Notes under the pieces: generated by a model | What the model saw: the letters and a program-made list of their open reading frames with translations, nothing else | The model's database searches: none | Told to the model about the DNA's origin: nothing | In this document: in pieces, positions 14,547-23,740 of the stretch | Layout of the letters: each line of letters begins with the position of its first letter | How positions within the stretch are numbered: the first letter of the stretch is position 1 | NCBI GenBank assembly: GCA_964468725.1 | Contig: CAYXVU010000002.1 | Span: 17,013 to 81,012, forward strand | Length of the DNA stretch: 64,000 nucleotides | Origin: CAYXVU01 sp964468725 | GTDB lineage: Bacteria; Acidobacteriota; Blastocatellia; UBA7656 | Reading direction: 5' to 3' | Made by a program: the position numbers and the translations under genes

Positions 14547-16064
14547 ATGTTTAAAAAAGTTCTCATCGCCAATCGCGGAGAGATTGCCGTTCGCATCGCC
14601 CGCGCCTGCCGCGAATTAGGGGTCTCGCCCGTTGCCGTCTACTCTGATGCCGACCGCGCGGCGCTGCATGTTCGCGTTGCCGACCAAGCCATTCATCTGG
14701 GCGCAGCGCCTTCGACGGAGAGTTACCTCTGTATTGAAAAGGTCATTGAGGCAGCCCGCCGCACGGGCGCGGAGGCCATTCATCCGGGCTACGGCTTTTT
14801 GAGCGAGAACGCCGACTTTGCCGAAGCCGTCGAACGTGCGGGGCTAATCCTGATCGGCCCTCCGGCAACAGCGATGCGACAGATGGGGTCGAAGACCAGC
14901 GCGCGTCAGGCTGCTGCGTCTGCCGGTGCGCCAGTTGTACCCGGCACGACATCGCCGCTTGATACGGTCGGCGAAGCGCAACGCATCGCCGCCGAAATCG
15001 GCTACCCGGTGATGCTCAAGGCCGCCGCAGGCGGTGGCGGCAAAGGGATGCGCTTGGTGCGGTCAGACGATGAGATGGTCAGCGCCTTTGTCATGGCGCG
15101 CTCGGAGGCCGAGTCGAGTTTCAAAGACCCTGCCGTCTACCTCGAAAAATTTATCGAACGCCCGCGTCACATCGAGATTCAACTGATCGGCGATCACCAT
15201 GGCAATTTGGTCTATCTCGGCGAACGCGAATGCTCTTTGCAACGCCGCCATCAAAAGATTGTCGAAGAATGCCCATCGCCTGTTATTGACGAAGCCTTGC
15301 GCCGCCGCATGGGTGAGGCGGCGGTGCGCGTTGCACGCGCCGCCGGTTATGCCAACGCCGGAACCATCGAGTTTCTCGTTGATGAAGAGAAAAATTTCTA
15401 CTTCCTTGAAATGAACACGCGCCTACAGGTCGAGCATCCGGTCACCGAACTAGTTACAGGCCGCGATCTGGTTCACGAGCAGCTACGGGTTGCCGCCGAC
15501 GCGCGGCTCTCCTTTGCCCAAGACGACATTCAACTGCGGGGGGCAGCCATCGAATGCCGCGTCTATGCCGAAGACCCGTACAACAATTTTCTGCCCAGTC
15601 CCGGACGCATTACCAAACTCAAATCGCCTGCCGGGCCGGGGGTGCGCGAAGACAGCGGCATCTACGAAGGTTGGGAGGTGCCGGTCTATTACGACTCGTT
15701 GCTTGCCAAACTGTGCGTATGGGCGGAGACGCGCGACTTGGCGATTGGGCGATTGGCGCGCGTGCTGGATGAATATGTCATCGAAGGCATTCGCACTTCG
15801 CTGCCCTTCTTCCGCGCTATCGTCAATCACGAAAGCTTCCGGCGAGCGGATTTCGATACCGGCTTCATTGATCGAAACCTGACAACGTTGATGCAGACGG
15901 ACGACCCAGGCGACGAAGCGCAGGCCAGGGAACTGGCCGACCTGGCTGCCATCGCCGCCGTGCTGCATGCCAAATCGCTTGCCGCGCATACGGTCGCACC
16001 GAGCCATCGCGAAGCCGAAAGCCGTTGGAAATTATCCGGGCGCTTGGCACAAAGAAGGTCGTAG
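14547..16064 (+). CDS. accC: Acyl-CoA/acetyl-CoA carboxylase, biotin carboxylase subunit
   Basis: The 505-aa protein is about 55 residues longer than typical AccC. The N-terminal FKKVLIANRGEIAVRIARA, the ATP-grasp glycine loop KAAAGGGGKGM (158-168), ERECSLQRRHQKI, the catalytic EMNTRLQVEHPVTE and the C-terminal cap are all present. It carboxylates biotin on the carrier using ATP and bicarbonate. The next two genes encode the carrier and the carboxyltransferase, so this is one three-subunit carboxylase. The extra C-terminal tail (about 450-505, Ala/Leu-rich) may link to the carrier, as in fused alpha subunits. Given the partner type, the substrate may be a branched or longer acyl-CoA rather than acetyl-CoA. 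Confidence 0.93.
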   Translation: MFKKVLIANRGEIAVRIARACRELGVSPVAVYSDADRAALHVRVADQAIHLGAAPSTESYLCIEKVIEAARRTGAEAIHPGYGFLSENADFAEAVERAGLILIGPPATAMRQMGSKTSARQAAASAGAPVVPGTTSPLDTVGEAQRIAAEIGYPVMLKAAAGGGGKGMRLVRSDDEMVSAFVMARSEAESSFKDPAVYLEKFIERPRHIEIQLIGDHHGNLVYLGERECSLQRRHQKIVEECPSPVIDEALRRRMGEAAVRVARAAGYANAGTIEFLVDEEKNFYFLEMNTRLQVEHPVTELVTGRDLVHEQLRVAADARLSFAQDDIQLRGAAIECRVYAEDPYNNFLPSPGRITKLKSPAGPGVREDSGIYEGWEVPVYYDSLLAKLCVWAETRDLAIGRLARVLDEYVIEGIRTSLPFFRAIVNHESFRRADFDTGFIDRNLTTLMQTDDPGDEAQARELADLAAIAAVLHAKSLAAHTVAPSHREAESRWKLSGRLAQRRS

Positions 16065-16131
16065 CCGTTAGCGGTCGAGTCTCGCTGACGCGGTCGTTTG
16101 CCGGTCGAGAGTGAATCGCTGAATTCGCACT

Positions 16132-16626
16132 ATGAAATACATTGCCGAAATCGAAGGGCATCAACTGAGCCTCGAACTGGATGAGCGCGACACCAAGTTG
16201 CGCGGAACCGTCAACGACCGCTCGTATGAACTCCAAGTGCTATGCCCGGAAGCGGGCGTCTATCTCATCTTTTCGGGCGAGGAGGTTTATGAAGCGCGGG
16301 TATCATCGAGCGAACCTGGCAACTTCACTGTCCGGCTACGCGACCGTGTCTTTGCTGCGACGATCATTGATCGCAAACATCGTCGTCACGGCGCGGACGC
16401 AAGCGAAGAGGGGCTAAAGACGCTGGTTGCGCCCATGCCCGGTAAAGTCGTGTGTCTCTTGCTCGGCGTCGGCGCGCCGGTCGAAGCCGGTCAAGGCGTT
16501 GTCGTCGTTGAAGCGATGAAGATGCAAAACGAGATCAAATCGCCGAAGTCGGGTCAGGTCATCGAGGTGCGCGTGCGAGAAGGCGACACCGTCAACGCTA
16601 ATCAAGTTCTCGCTGTTGTCGAGTAA
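16132..16626 (+). CDS. Biotin carboxyl carrier protein of the carboxylase
   Basis: The product has 164 aa. Residues 1-85 form a beta-rich N-terminal domain. Residues about 95-164 are a biotinyl domain with EAMKM, where Lys130 is the biotin attachment site. Ala/Pro-rich linker sequence is minimal. It shuttles carboxybiotin between the subunits encoded on either side. In many related enzymes this domain is fused to the biotin carboxylase; here it is a separate gene with 67 bp of spacing. Confidence 0.92.
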   Translation: MKYIAEIEGHQLSLELDERDTKLRGTVNDRSYELQVLCPEAGVYLIFSGEEVYEARVSSSEPGNFTVRLRDRVFAATIIDRKHRRHGADASEEGLKTLVAPMPGKVVCLLLGVGAPVEAGQGVVVVEAMKMQNEIKSPKSGQVIEVRVREGDTVNANQVLAVVE

Positions 16627-16682
16627 CCGCGCGCAGTTATCAATACCGCGACGCGCAGACCGGTCTTTGCGGAGAAGAAGCG

Positions 16683-18278
16683 ATGCAACCGATCAAATCG
16701 CATATTGATAAAGCGTCAGAAGCCTACCAATCCAATTATCAAGCCAATGCCGCAAGCGTAGAGAGGCTGAAGGCCACACTGGCCAGCACTACGCAAGGCG
16801 GAGGCGAGTCTTACGTGAAACGCCATCTGGCCAAAGGCAAACTCTTGCCGCGTGAGCGCGTTGAGATGCTGCTTGACGAAGGCTCTTACTTTTTGGAGAT
16901 CGCCCCGCTTGCCGGTATCGGCATGGAACGCGAGTTTCCCGGCGTCGGCGTCATCGGCGGCATCGGTCTGGTCGCCGGACGCGAGTGCTTCATCACAGCC
17001 AACGAAGCGACGGTCAAAGGCGGCGCGGTCAGCGAAATCTGTCAGGTCAAGAATCGCCGCCTCGCAGACATCGTTGCCCAGAATCGTCTGCCTAGCATTT
17101 CGTTAGTCGAATCGGCGGGCGCTGACTTGCCCGTTCAAGCGAAAATCTTCGTGCCCGGCGGGCGCGGTTTTCGGGAGATCACCCGACGCTCGAAAGAACG
17201 CATCCCCAGTATTGCCGTCGTCTTTGGCAACTCGACAGCCGGTGGCGCTTATCTGCCCGGCATGTCGGATTACGTGATTATGGTCAAAAATCAGGCGCAG
17301 GTCTTTTTGGGCGGGCCGCCGCTGGTCAAGATGGCGACCGGCGAGATTGTTGACGAAGAGTCGCTCGGCGGCGCTGAGATGCACTCGCGAGTGTCGGGAC
17401 TATCGGACTATCTGGCCGAAGATGAATTGGATGGATTGCGACAGGCGCGTGATATCGTCAGCCATTTCGATGCTCCGCCTGCCAAACCGCGCCGTGCGCC
17501 GGTCGAAGAGCCGCTCTATGATGCGGATGAACTGCTCGGCATCGCAGCAGCGGATATTCGTGTCCCTTTCGAAGTGCGCGAAGTCATAGCGCGACTGGTT
17601 GATGGCTCGCGTTTCGATGAATTCAAAGCCAAATATGGCACAACCTTAGTGACTGGCTTTGCGCGTCTGCATGGCTTTTCGGTCGGCATATTGGCCAACA
17701 ACGGCGTCTTGATCTCCGAATCGGCCAGCAAAGGCGCGCAGTTTATCCAGCTCTGCAATCAACAGAACATCCCGCTCATCTTTTTGCAAAACATCACAGG
17801 CTTTATGGTAGGCCGCAGCTATGAGGAGCAAGGCATCATTCGCAACGGGGCGAAGCTCATCAATGCAGTTTCGAATTCGACGGTTCCGGCCCTTACCCTC
17901 ATGATTGGCGGTTCGTACGGCGCAGGCAATTATGCCATGTGCGGACGCGCTTACGAGCCGCGTTTTCTCTTCACCTGGCCGAATCATCGCATCGCAGTGA
18001 TGGGGCCGCAGCAGCTATCGGGGGTGATGGACATCATCAAACGCGAATCGGCGGCCAAGCAGGGACAAGCGGTTGATGAAGCGAAACTGACGATGATGAA
18101 GCAGGCATTGGAGCAGCAAATCGAATCCGAATCCGACCCCTATTTTGCTACGGCGCGTTTGTGGGATGATGGCATTATTGACCCGCGTCAGACGCGCACA
18201 GTGCTGGCGATTTCATTGTCTGCCGCCTGCCATCGCCCTGTCGAAGGCAGCATGCAATGGGGCGTCTTCCGCCATTGA
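16683..18278 (+). CDS. Acyl-CoA carboxylase carboxyltransferase (methylcrotonyl/geranyl-type beta subunit)
   Basis: The 531-aa protein has two crotonase-fold carboxyltransferase halves. Hallmarks are GKLLPRERVEMLLD near residue 55, SAGADLPVQ, FGNSTAGGAYLPGMSDY, the SGLSDYLAEDELDGLRQARDI segment seen in methylcrotonyl-CoA and geranyl-CoA carboxylase beta subunits, and NITGFMVG with GGSYGAGNYAMCGRAYEP in the second half. It moves CO2 from biotin to an acyl-CoA. The leucine-degradation substrate 3-methylcrotonyl-CoA is the best guess, but propionyl-CoA cannot be excluded. It is the last gene of the operon; terminator-like hairpins follow. Confidence 0.9.
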   Translation: MQPIKSHIDKASEAYQSNYQANAASVERLKATLASTTQGGGESYVKRHLAKGKLLPRERVEMLLDEGSYFLEIAPLAGIGMEREFPGVGVIGGIGLVAGRECFITANEATVKGGAVSEICQVKNRRLADIVAQNRLPSISLVESAGADLPVQAKIFVPGGRGFREITRRSKERIPSIAVVFGNSTAGGAYLPGMSDYVIMVKNQAQVFLGGPPLVKMATGEIVDEESLGGAEMHSRVSGLSDYLAEDELDGLRQARDIVSHFDAPPAKPRRAPVEEPLYDADELLGIAAADIRVPFEVREVIARLVDGSRFDEFKAKYGTTLVTGFARLHGFSVGILANNGVLISESASKGAQFIQLCNQQNIPLIFLQNITGFMVGRSYEEQGIIRNGAKLINAVSNSTVPALTLMIGGSYGAGNYAMCGRAYEPRFLFTWPNHRIAVMGPQQLSGVMDIIKRESAAKQGQAVDEAKLTMMKQALEQQIESESDPYFATARLWDDGIIDPRQTRTVLAISLSAACHRPVEGSMQWGVFRH

Positions 18279-18390
18279 AGAGAAGTTGCGACTCCATTCG
18301 TCCCTTCCTTACCTATCACTCAAATTATCCCCGCAGCTTAGCAACAAAAGATTGCCCGGTTCAGTAATTCCCGGTCAGAGGCAGGGCTTT

Positions 18391-18434
18391 CGGGCAGGGC
18401 TCAAGCAGCAACTCTTCTGCCCGGCGATTTTCTT
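18391..18434 (+). terminator. Terminator candidate after the carboxylase operon
   Basis: CGGGCAG (18391-18397) pairs with CTGCCCG (18417-18423), followed by GCGATTTTCTT. It has a long loop with some inner pairing. It is the nearest U-rich hairpin after the stop codon at 18278. Confidence 0.4.
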
Positions 18435-18582
18435 AGGCTGAGGCTTTGCAGAGGTTGAAGGGAGGAAAGATAGCAAAATGCAAAAACTCTGGCGACCGCT
18501 TGGCTTGTCTTCTTCCTTTACAGCCTCACCGAGAATCGCTGCCGATTCGCTTGTCCATAGCGCAATAGCACAAAGAATCCGT

Positions 18583-18645
18583 GCTCTGACGGCGGCAAAG
18601 TTTAAGGCTTTCGCCGGAACGTGGATGCGTGCTCACCGTCAGAGC
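18583..18645. other. Nested inverted repeats in convergent intergenic space
   Basis: A perfect 10-bp pair GCTCTGACGG (18583-18592) / CCGTCAGAGC (18636-18645) encloses CGGCAAAG (18593-18600) / CTTTCGCCG (18608-18616). It lies between two convergent genes in 18279-18784, where I see no convincing ORF. It may be a transcript end or a small structured RNA. Confidence 0.4.
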
Positions 18646-18713
18646 AGGCTTCTTCATAGCCATACGCGCAGACGCGGCGACGATTGAATCAGTGACCCGG
18701 CAGTTTTTCTGCA

Positions 18714-18753
18714 AAGAAAAAGCAGAGCCGCTGCGGGTTGCCAGCGACTCTGC
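18714..18753 (-). terminator. Rho-independent terminator of the minus-strand TPR gene
   Basis: Arms 18722-18733 (GCAGAGCCGCTG) and 18742-18753 (CAGCGACTCTGC) pair with one mismatch. Read on the minus strand the hairpin is followed by TTTTTCTTTG. It lies 32 bp past the stop of the gene ending at 18785. Confidence 0.65.
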
Positions 18754-18784
18754 CTGAAATTTTCGAAGGCGATGCACAATGCCC

Positions 18785-20074
18785 CTAGCTGGCGAGCTTC
18801 TTCTTGGCTGCCATATAGGTCAAGGCGCGCTCGATAGAGATAGTATTGACCGCCACAACCTCTTCGTAGAGTTTGTGGGCGTTGGTTTGATCGCCCAGTC
18901 CTTCATAGGCGCGTGCCAAGAGGAATTTATGGAAGGGGTCGGTCATATCGGCCTGTTTGAGGTGTTCGACCGCTTTGGCATAGTCCTTGTCTTCGAGCTT
19001 CAAATACCCGGCGATGTAATGGTAGGACGGCCAGAATTGCTTGCCTGCTTCGCCGCCGGTTTCAATCATCTGTTTGATGGTGTCGGCTTCTTTCCAAGCT
19101 TCTTCGCGTTTGCCCATCTTGGCCAGTGCGCGCCCGCGCCCGTGATGCAAGCGTCCCAGCCAAGGCAATTTTTGATCTTCCGGCAAGGAGCTATTCTTCA
19201 CCGTCTCGTAGCCTTTCTCATAGAGCGTGATGGCCTCCGCCGGATTGCCATGTTCGAGTTTGACGCGCGCCATAGCATTCCAGATGAAGACGGCGGGGAA
19301 GCCTTGTGGTCCGCCGCTGCTATTATAGGCGTCCAGATATTGGCTCAACACTTTGTAGGCCTCGTCGGGTTTGCCTTCGTACAGAAAGGTATGCGCCAGT
19401 CCGTTGTAAGGGCCAAAGGGCGCAACTCCACCTGTCGGGCTTTTACTGAGTGAGGATTTGAAGTGATCGCGCGCTTTGCCGTACTCGCCGCGCAGCAACA
19501 GAGCGTTGCCGAGAAAGGAATGAACGCGCGCCGTACTGCCATCGAGTTTCATCGCTTTTTCAAACGACGCTTGCGCTTCGGCAACCTTGCCCTGATTCAT
19601 ATAGGCCTGACCGAGCATCATTTTGATCATGCGCTCTTCGGGGTACTGCTTTTCGAGATCGAGAAACATCTTGATGGCTTCATCCGTTTTTTGTGTGCGT
19701 ACCAGCACCACAGCATCAATGTAAAGGCGTTCGCCATCGGAAGCCTTTTTAGCCAATTCGATGGCTTTTCGCATGTGCTCCTGATTAGCGGGCGGCGGCG
19801 TGAAGGTGCCGACCAGATAGTGTGCAAAAGCGAATTCCGGGTCAGCGGCTACAGCCTTTTGAGCGACCTCCAGCATCGCGGGCGTTCCGCCTTGAAAATT
19901 TTCGATGCCGCGAATGGCTTGTTCAACCAACTGCACGGCCTCTTTCGATTTCGTGGTGAAGGTGATCTTTTTGCCGTTGGGATTGTTCGCCGCCGCCGAC
20001 TGAACGGCCAAAGCGACGAGCAAAGCCAGTGCGCTTGTAGCGAATTGGAAAGTACGTCTAGGTTTCATTCGCAA
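18785..20074 (-). CDS. Secreted TPR-repeat protein
   Basis: The product has 429 aa. A clear signal peptide (ATSALALLVALAVQSAAA, about 12-30) is followed by TPR units: FAHYLVGT, ERMIKMMLGQAYMNQGKVAEAQASFEKAM, VHSFLGNALLLRGEYGKARDHF and a final GDQTNAHKLYEEV. No enzyme motif is visible. It is probably a periplasmic protein-interaction scaffold. It is a single gene with its own terminator; the next minus-strand gene upstream, murB, ends 213 bp from its start. Confidence 0.85.
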   Translation of the reverse strand: MRMKPRRTFQFATSALALLVALAVQSAAANNPNGKKITFTTKSKEAVQLVEQAIRGIENFQGGTPAMLEVAQKAVAADPEFAFAHYLVGTFTPPPANQEHMRKAIELAKKASDGERLYIDAVVLVRTQKTDEAIKMFLDLEKQYPEERMIKMMLGQAYMNQGKVAEAQASFEKAMKLDGSTARVHSFLGNALLLRGEYGKARDHFKSSLSKSPTGGVAPFGPYNGLAHTFLYEGKPDEAYKVLSQYLDAYNSSGGPQGFPAVFIWNAMARVKLEHGNPAEAITLYEKGYETVKNSSLPEDQKLPWLGRLHHGRGRALAKMGKREEAWKEADTIKQMIETGGEAGKQFWPSYHYIAGYLKLEDKDYAKAVEHLKQADMTDPFHKFLLARAYEGLGDQTNAHKLYEEVVAVNTISIERALTYMAAKKKLAS

Positions 20075-20287
20075 CTCCTCATTGGATTGGTTTAGCTGAC
20101 CGCAGTCAGCAAGACGAAAGGGTTTGCCATTGATTGCGACGCTTCGATCCGAGCCTCTCTAGGTCGTCGCGATAGACAACTGTGCAAAGGATGAAAACTG
20201 AAATCATTGCACGAAATTATCAGAACGATGATTCTACGAGAATGGTTGCGGCAAGGCATCAGGCAAAGGGCGGTTTTTACCGAATGA

Positions 20288-21415
20288 TTACATCTTTTGC
20301 TTTTCGGGTACAATTGCCAAATCCGAAGAATTGAACGCAAAACCGACGAACACCGGTTCGGGCCTCAACTCGACGCCAAAGGCATCCCTGACCCGCGCTT
20401 TGATCTCGTCGGCCAGTTCGAGCACCTCGCGCGCCGTCGCGCCGCCGCGATTGGTCAGCGCCAACGCGTGTTTGTGGGAGATGCCGACCGCGCCGCGTTG
20501 GGTGCCGCGCCGCAGACCCGCTTGTTCAATCAACCACGCAGCCGATAGCTTCACCTTACCTTCTGATGTGGCAAAGCTCGGCAGCTTGTCTCTCTCAGCC
20601 CCGTAAGCTGCGCGCATCTTGATTGCTTCCAACTCCGCTTGCGTCACCACCGGATTGATGAAAAACGAACCGACGCTGCGCGAGTCCGCATCGCTTGCGT
20701 CAATCACCATCGCTTTGCGACGGCGAATGGCAATGACCGCTTCGCGCACTTGCGCCGCTGTCGGATGAGTGACGCCACAGCGCGCTAGTTCAGCTTCCAA
20801 TTCAGCATAGCGAAGTTGCGGCTCGCCGCCGACGCGCAAGCGATAGGTGACCTGGGTAATGATGAAACGGTCGCGGTCGGTGGTCTTAAACCGGCTGGTG
20901 CGATAGCCGAAGTCGCATTCGGCGTTGTTCAAGGTCACCAGTTGGCGGGATAACAGGTCGAAAGCTTCCAGCCGCACCAGCGTCTCGCTGGTCTCCTGAC
21001 CGTACGCGCCGACGTTTTGCATCGGAGTTGCGCCAACGTATCCCGGAATGCCGGACAGACATTCGACGCCCGCCCAATTTTGCGTTGCACAGATCGTCAC
21101 CAGATCATCCCACACTTCGCCCGCGCCTGCCGAAACGATGGCCGCCTCCGATTCGATGCGCGTTTCGATGCCGCGAATTCGCATATGCAGCACCAGTCCG
21201 GCAAAGCCGCTGTCGGCGACAACGATATTGCTGCCGCCGCCGAGTATGAAGATCGGCAAGGCGCGCGATTGCGCCCACTCAACCCCTGCGCGCAAGCCAT
21301 CTGCGTTGGCCACTTCGCCAAAATATCGCGCTGCCCCGCCGACGCCGAGCGTCGTAAATGGCGCGAGCGGCACGTTCTCTTTTATGTTCAATATTGAGGC
21401 AGCACGGTCAGACAA
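20288..21415 (-). CDS. murB: UDP-N-acetylenolpyruvoylglucosamine reductase (MurB)
   Basis: The product has 375 aa. It reduces UDP-GlcNAc-enolpyruvate to UDP-MurNAc with NADPH and FAD in peptidoglycan synthesis. Visible motifs are LAPFTTLGVGG and FILGGGSNIV (FAD domain), CLSGIPGYVGATPMQNVGAYGQE, FGYRTSRFK (the long-form Tyr loop of E. coli-type MurB), the catalytic Ser in SVGSFFINP and the C-terminal ELRPEPVFVGF. The start is a TTG at 21415 preceded by AGAAAGAGAG; no ATG fits as well. A divergent ABC exporter lies on the other side. It is unusual in standing apart from mur genes. Confidence 0.95.
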   Translation of the reverse strand: MSDRAASILNIKENVPLAPFTTLGVGGAARYFGEVANADGLRAGVEWAQSRALPIFILGGGSNIVVADSGFAGLVLHMRIRGIETRIESEAAIVSAGAGEVWDDLVTICATQNWAGVECLSGIPGYVGATPMQNVGAYGQETSETLVRLEAFDLLSRQLVTLNNAECDFGYRTSRFKTTDRDRFIITQVTYRLRVGGEPQLRYAELEAELARCGVTHPTAAQVREAVIAIRRRKAMVIDASDADSRSVGSFFINPVVTQAELEAIKMRAAYGAERDKLPSFATSEGKVKLSAAWLIEQAGLRRGTQRGAVGISHKHALALTNRGGATAREVLELADEIKARVRDAFGVELRPEPVFVGFAFNSSDLAIVPEKQKM

Positions 21416-21489
21416 AGAATACTCTCTTTCTCGGTTTTCGTTAGCCTACACGGCTTGACTCGTCAACGTCCAGAACTGAAGCGATCACC

Positions 21490-21518
21490 TTGTCGTTCGA
21501 CGGACAGCATAGTAGGAT
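21490..21518 (+). promoter_or_regulatory. Promoter candidate for the ABC-2 exporter
   Basis: TTGTCG (21490-21495), a 17-nt spacer and TAGGAT (21513-21518): four of six matches in each box. It lies about 50 nt before the ATG at 21569. Confidence 0.35.
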
Positions 21519-21568
21519 GCGTAGCAGGCAACCGACAAAAAAGTTTAACCACCAGGACAACCGATTCG

Positions 21569-22534
21569 ATGAACCAAAATGAGCAACGGAATCGAGCGCC
21601 TTCGGCCTCGTCGCCGGTGGCCTTGCGCTGCCAAGGATTGGTCAAACGTTACCCCGATGTCGTCGCCGTCAATGGGTTGGATTTAGAGATTCAGGCGGGC
21701 GAGTGCTTCGGCCTGTTGGGGCCGAACGGCGCGGGCAAGACAACAACCGTTGAAATCCTCGAAGGTCTGACGCCCGCCGATGAAGGGTTGGTCGAAGTTC
21801 TCGGCCAACACTGGGGCACAGCCAACGATAACGTGCTGCGCCAACGGCTCGGCGTGCAATTGCAAGAGACGCAACTTTCCGAAAAGGTCACCGTCGAAGA
21901 GACCCTACGCCTCTTTCGCAGTTTCTACAAACGCGGCCATGCGGTAGACGATGTGATTCGCAAAGTCGAACTCGAAGAGAAGCGCAGTGCCTTTGTCGGT
22001 AAACTGTCGGGCGGGCAGAAGCAACGCCTCGCCGTCGCCTGCGCCTTGGTCAACGACCCGGACTTACTCTTTCTTGATGAACCGACGACCGGGCTTGACC
22101 CGCAAGCGCGATTGAAATTGTGGGAGATCGTCGAGCACTTCCGCGAAGAGGGCGGCACCATTCTGCTGACTACGCATTACATGGAAGAGGCGACGCGACT
22201 CTGCGACCGCGTCGCCATCGTGGATCACGGCAAGCGCATTGCGCTGGGCACGCCCGCCGATTTGATCGCCTCGCTCGGCGCGGATCAGATCGTCGAATTC
22301 AGCGTCAACGGCGCTGTGCAAGAAGAGCGGCTCGCCCAACTGGCCGGGGTGCGCAGCGTGCGTGAGCGCAATGGCGGATACTCGCTCACGGTGACGGAGA
22401 TCGGCTTGGCCTTGCCCGCTCTGCTGGCTGAAATTCAAGGCGAGCAGGCCGAATTGGTGACTCTGACGACACATCAGGCGACGCTCGAAGATGTCTTCGT
22501 CAGCCTGACCGGGAGGATGCTACGAGATGGCTGA
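21569..22534 (+). CDS. ABC-2 type exporter, ATP-binding protein
   Basis: The product has 321 aa from the ATG at 21569; the longer frame to 21455 adds a low-complexity stretch with no family match. Walker A GPNGAGKTTT, Q-loop VQLQE, signature LSGGQKQR, Walker B LLFLDEPTTG and the switch His in TTHYMEE are intact. A C-terminal ~90-residue domain resembles DrrA/NatA-type exporters. It powers the permease encoded by the next gene, with an 8-bp overlap. The substrate is unknown; drug, lipid or Na+ export are all seen in the family. Confidence 0.93.
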   Translation: MNQNEQRNRAPSASSPVALRCQGLVKRYPDVVAVNGLDLEIQAGECFGLLGPNGAGKTTTVEILEGLTPADEGLVEVLGQHWGTANDNVLRQRLGVQLQETQLSEKVTVEETLRLFRSFYKRGHAVDDVIRKVELEEKRSAFVGKLSGGQKQRLAVACALVNDPDLLFLDEPTTGLDPQARLKLWEIVEHFREEGGTILLTTHYMEEATRLCDRVAIVDHGKRIALGTPADLIASLGADQIVEFSVNGAVQEERLAQLAGVRSVRERNGGYSLTVTEIGLALPALLAEIQGEQAELVTLTTHQATLEDVFVSLTGRMLRDG

Positions 22535-23675
22535 AGCGCAAAAAGATTTTCTCATTGACGCCAGTAAGAGCGCGGAAAGAGAGCGGCGCAACACGGTGGG
22601 CGGCGATACCGGAGATGCGCGACTCAATCCGCTTGTTGAATTGACGCTGACGCGCATGCGCGAATTTTTGCGGCAGAAAGAGGCCGTCTTCTGGGTCTTC
22701 GTCTTTCCTGTCCTGCTTGCTTGCGCGCTCGGCATCGCTTTTCGCAACACCGCGCCGGAGGCCATCCCCATCGCGCTCGAAAGCAGCGGCGCGACGGCGG
22801 AGCTTGCTGAGTCGTTATCGCGTTCGGATAATCTGCGCGTGTTGGTGATGTCGGAGGCCGAAGCCGCACAAGCCCTGCGCACCGGCAAGGTCGCCATCGT
22901 CATTCAGCCTCATCAAGCTTCAGAGGGAGCAACGCCGATGTCGAGCTTCGATTATCGCTATGACCCCACGCGACCCGACAGCCGCCTGGCGCGACTGGTC
23001 GTTGATGATGCCGTGCAACGCTCGCTCGGCAGAAACGATGTTGCCGAAGTCAAAGACAAGACTGTCACCGAGACCGGCGCTCGCTACATTGATTTTCTGA
23101 TTCCCGGACTGGTGGGCTTGAATCTGATGGGCAGCGGCATGTGGGGGTTGGGATTCGTCGTCGTCGAATCGCGCATTAAGAAGCTGCTCAAACGTTTTGC
23201 GGCAACGCCGATGCGCCGGTCACACTACTTGTTGTCGTTCATGCTCTCGCGGCTCCTGTTTCTCGCCTTCGAAGTCGCCGCCGTACTGATCTTTGCGTGG
23301 CTAGTCTTCGATGTGCGCGTGCACGGCTCGATTCTCAACGTCGCCGTCGTGTCGTTGGTCGGAGCGGTTGCCTTTGCCGGATTAGGGTTGCTCGTCGCGG
23401 CGCGACCGAAAACCATCGAAGGCGTATCTGGATTGATGAATCTGGTGATGATGCCCATGTGGTTGTTATCGGGAACCTTTTTCGCGGCGGCCAGATTTCC
23501 TGACGCCTTGCAACCGTTCATCAAAGCGTTGCCGCTCACGGCGCTCAACGATTCGTTGCGTTCGGTTATCAGCGATGGCGCGGGGATCGGAGCCAACCTT
23601 GCGCCGCTCGGCGTGATGCTGGTGTGGGGCATAGTCTGTTTTTTCATCGCCTTGAAAATTTTCCGCTGGCAATAA
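22527..23675 (+). CDS. ABC-2 type exporter, permease
   Basis: The product has 382 aa. One membrane helix at about 45-70 is followed by an extracytoplasmic domain (about 75-190) and five helices, ending VMLVWGIVCFFIALKIF. IDFLIPGLVGLNLMGSGMWGLGF and the GTFFA-type motif (PMWLLSGTFFAAARFP) are typical ABC-2 membrane signatures. The extended N-terminus (first 40 residues, charged) is cytosolic. It overlaps the ATPase gene and is certainly its partner. Confidence 0.9.
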   Translation: MAEAQKDFLIDASKSAERERRNTVGGDTGDARLNPLVELTLTRMREFLRQKEAVFWVFVFPVLLACALGIAFRNTAPEAIPIALESSGATAELAESLSRSDNLRVLVMSEAEAAQALRTGKVAIVIQPHQASEGATPMSSFDYRYDPTRPDSRLARLVVDDAVQRSLGRNDVAEVKDKTVTETGARYIDFLIPGLVGLNLMGSGMWGLGFVVVESRIKKLLKRFAATPMRRSHYLLSFMLSRLLFLAFEVAAVLIFAWLVFDVRVHGSILNVAVVSLVGAVAFAGLGLLVAARPKTIEGVSGLMNLVMMPMWLLSGTFFAAARFPDALQPFIKALPLTALNDSLRSVISDGAGIGANLAPLGVMLVWGIVCFFIALKIFRWQ

Positions 23676-23740
23676 CGACTGTCCGTTGCGTGCTGCGGTA
23701 ACCAGTTGCGCGCCAGATCAACAGACAAAGAAGCAGGTCT

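Noticed and set aside
18478..18687. 69-aa plus-strand ORF with a GGGAGG upstream
   Set aside because: It contains the perfect nested hairpin at 18583-18645 and shows no protein-like composition; more likely non-coding.
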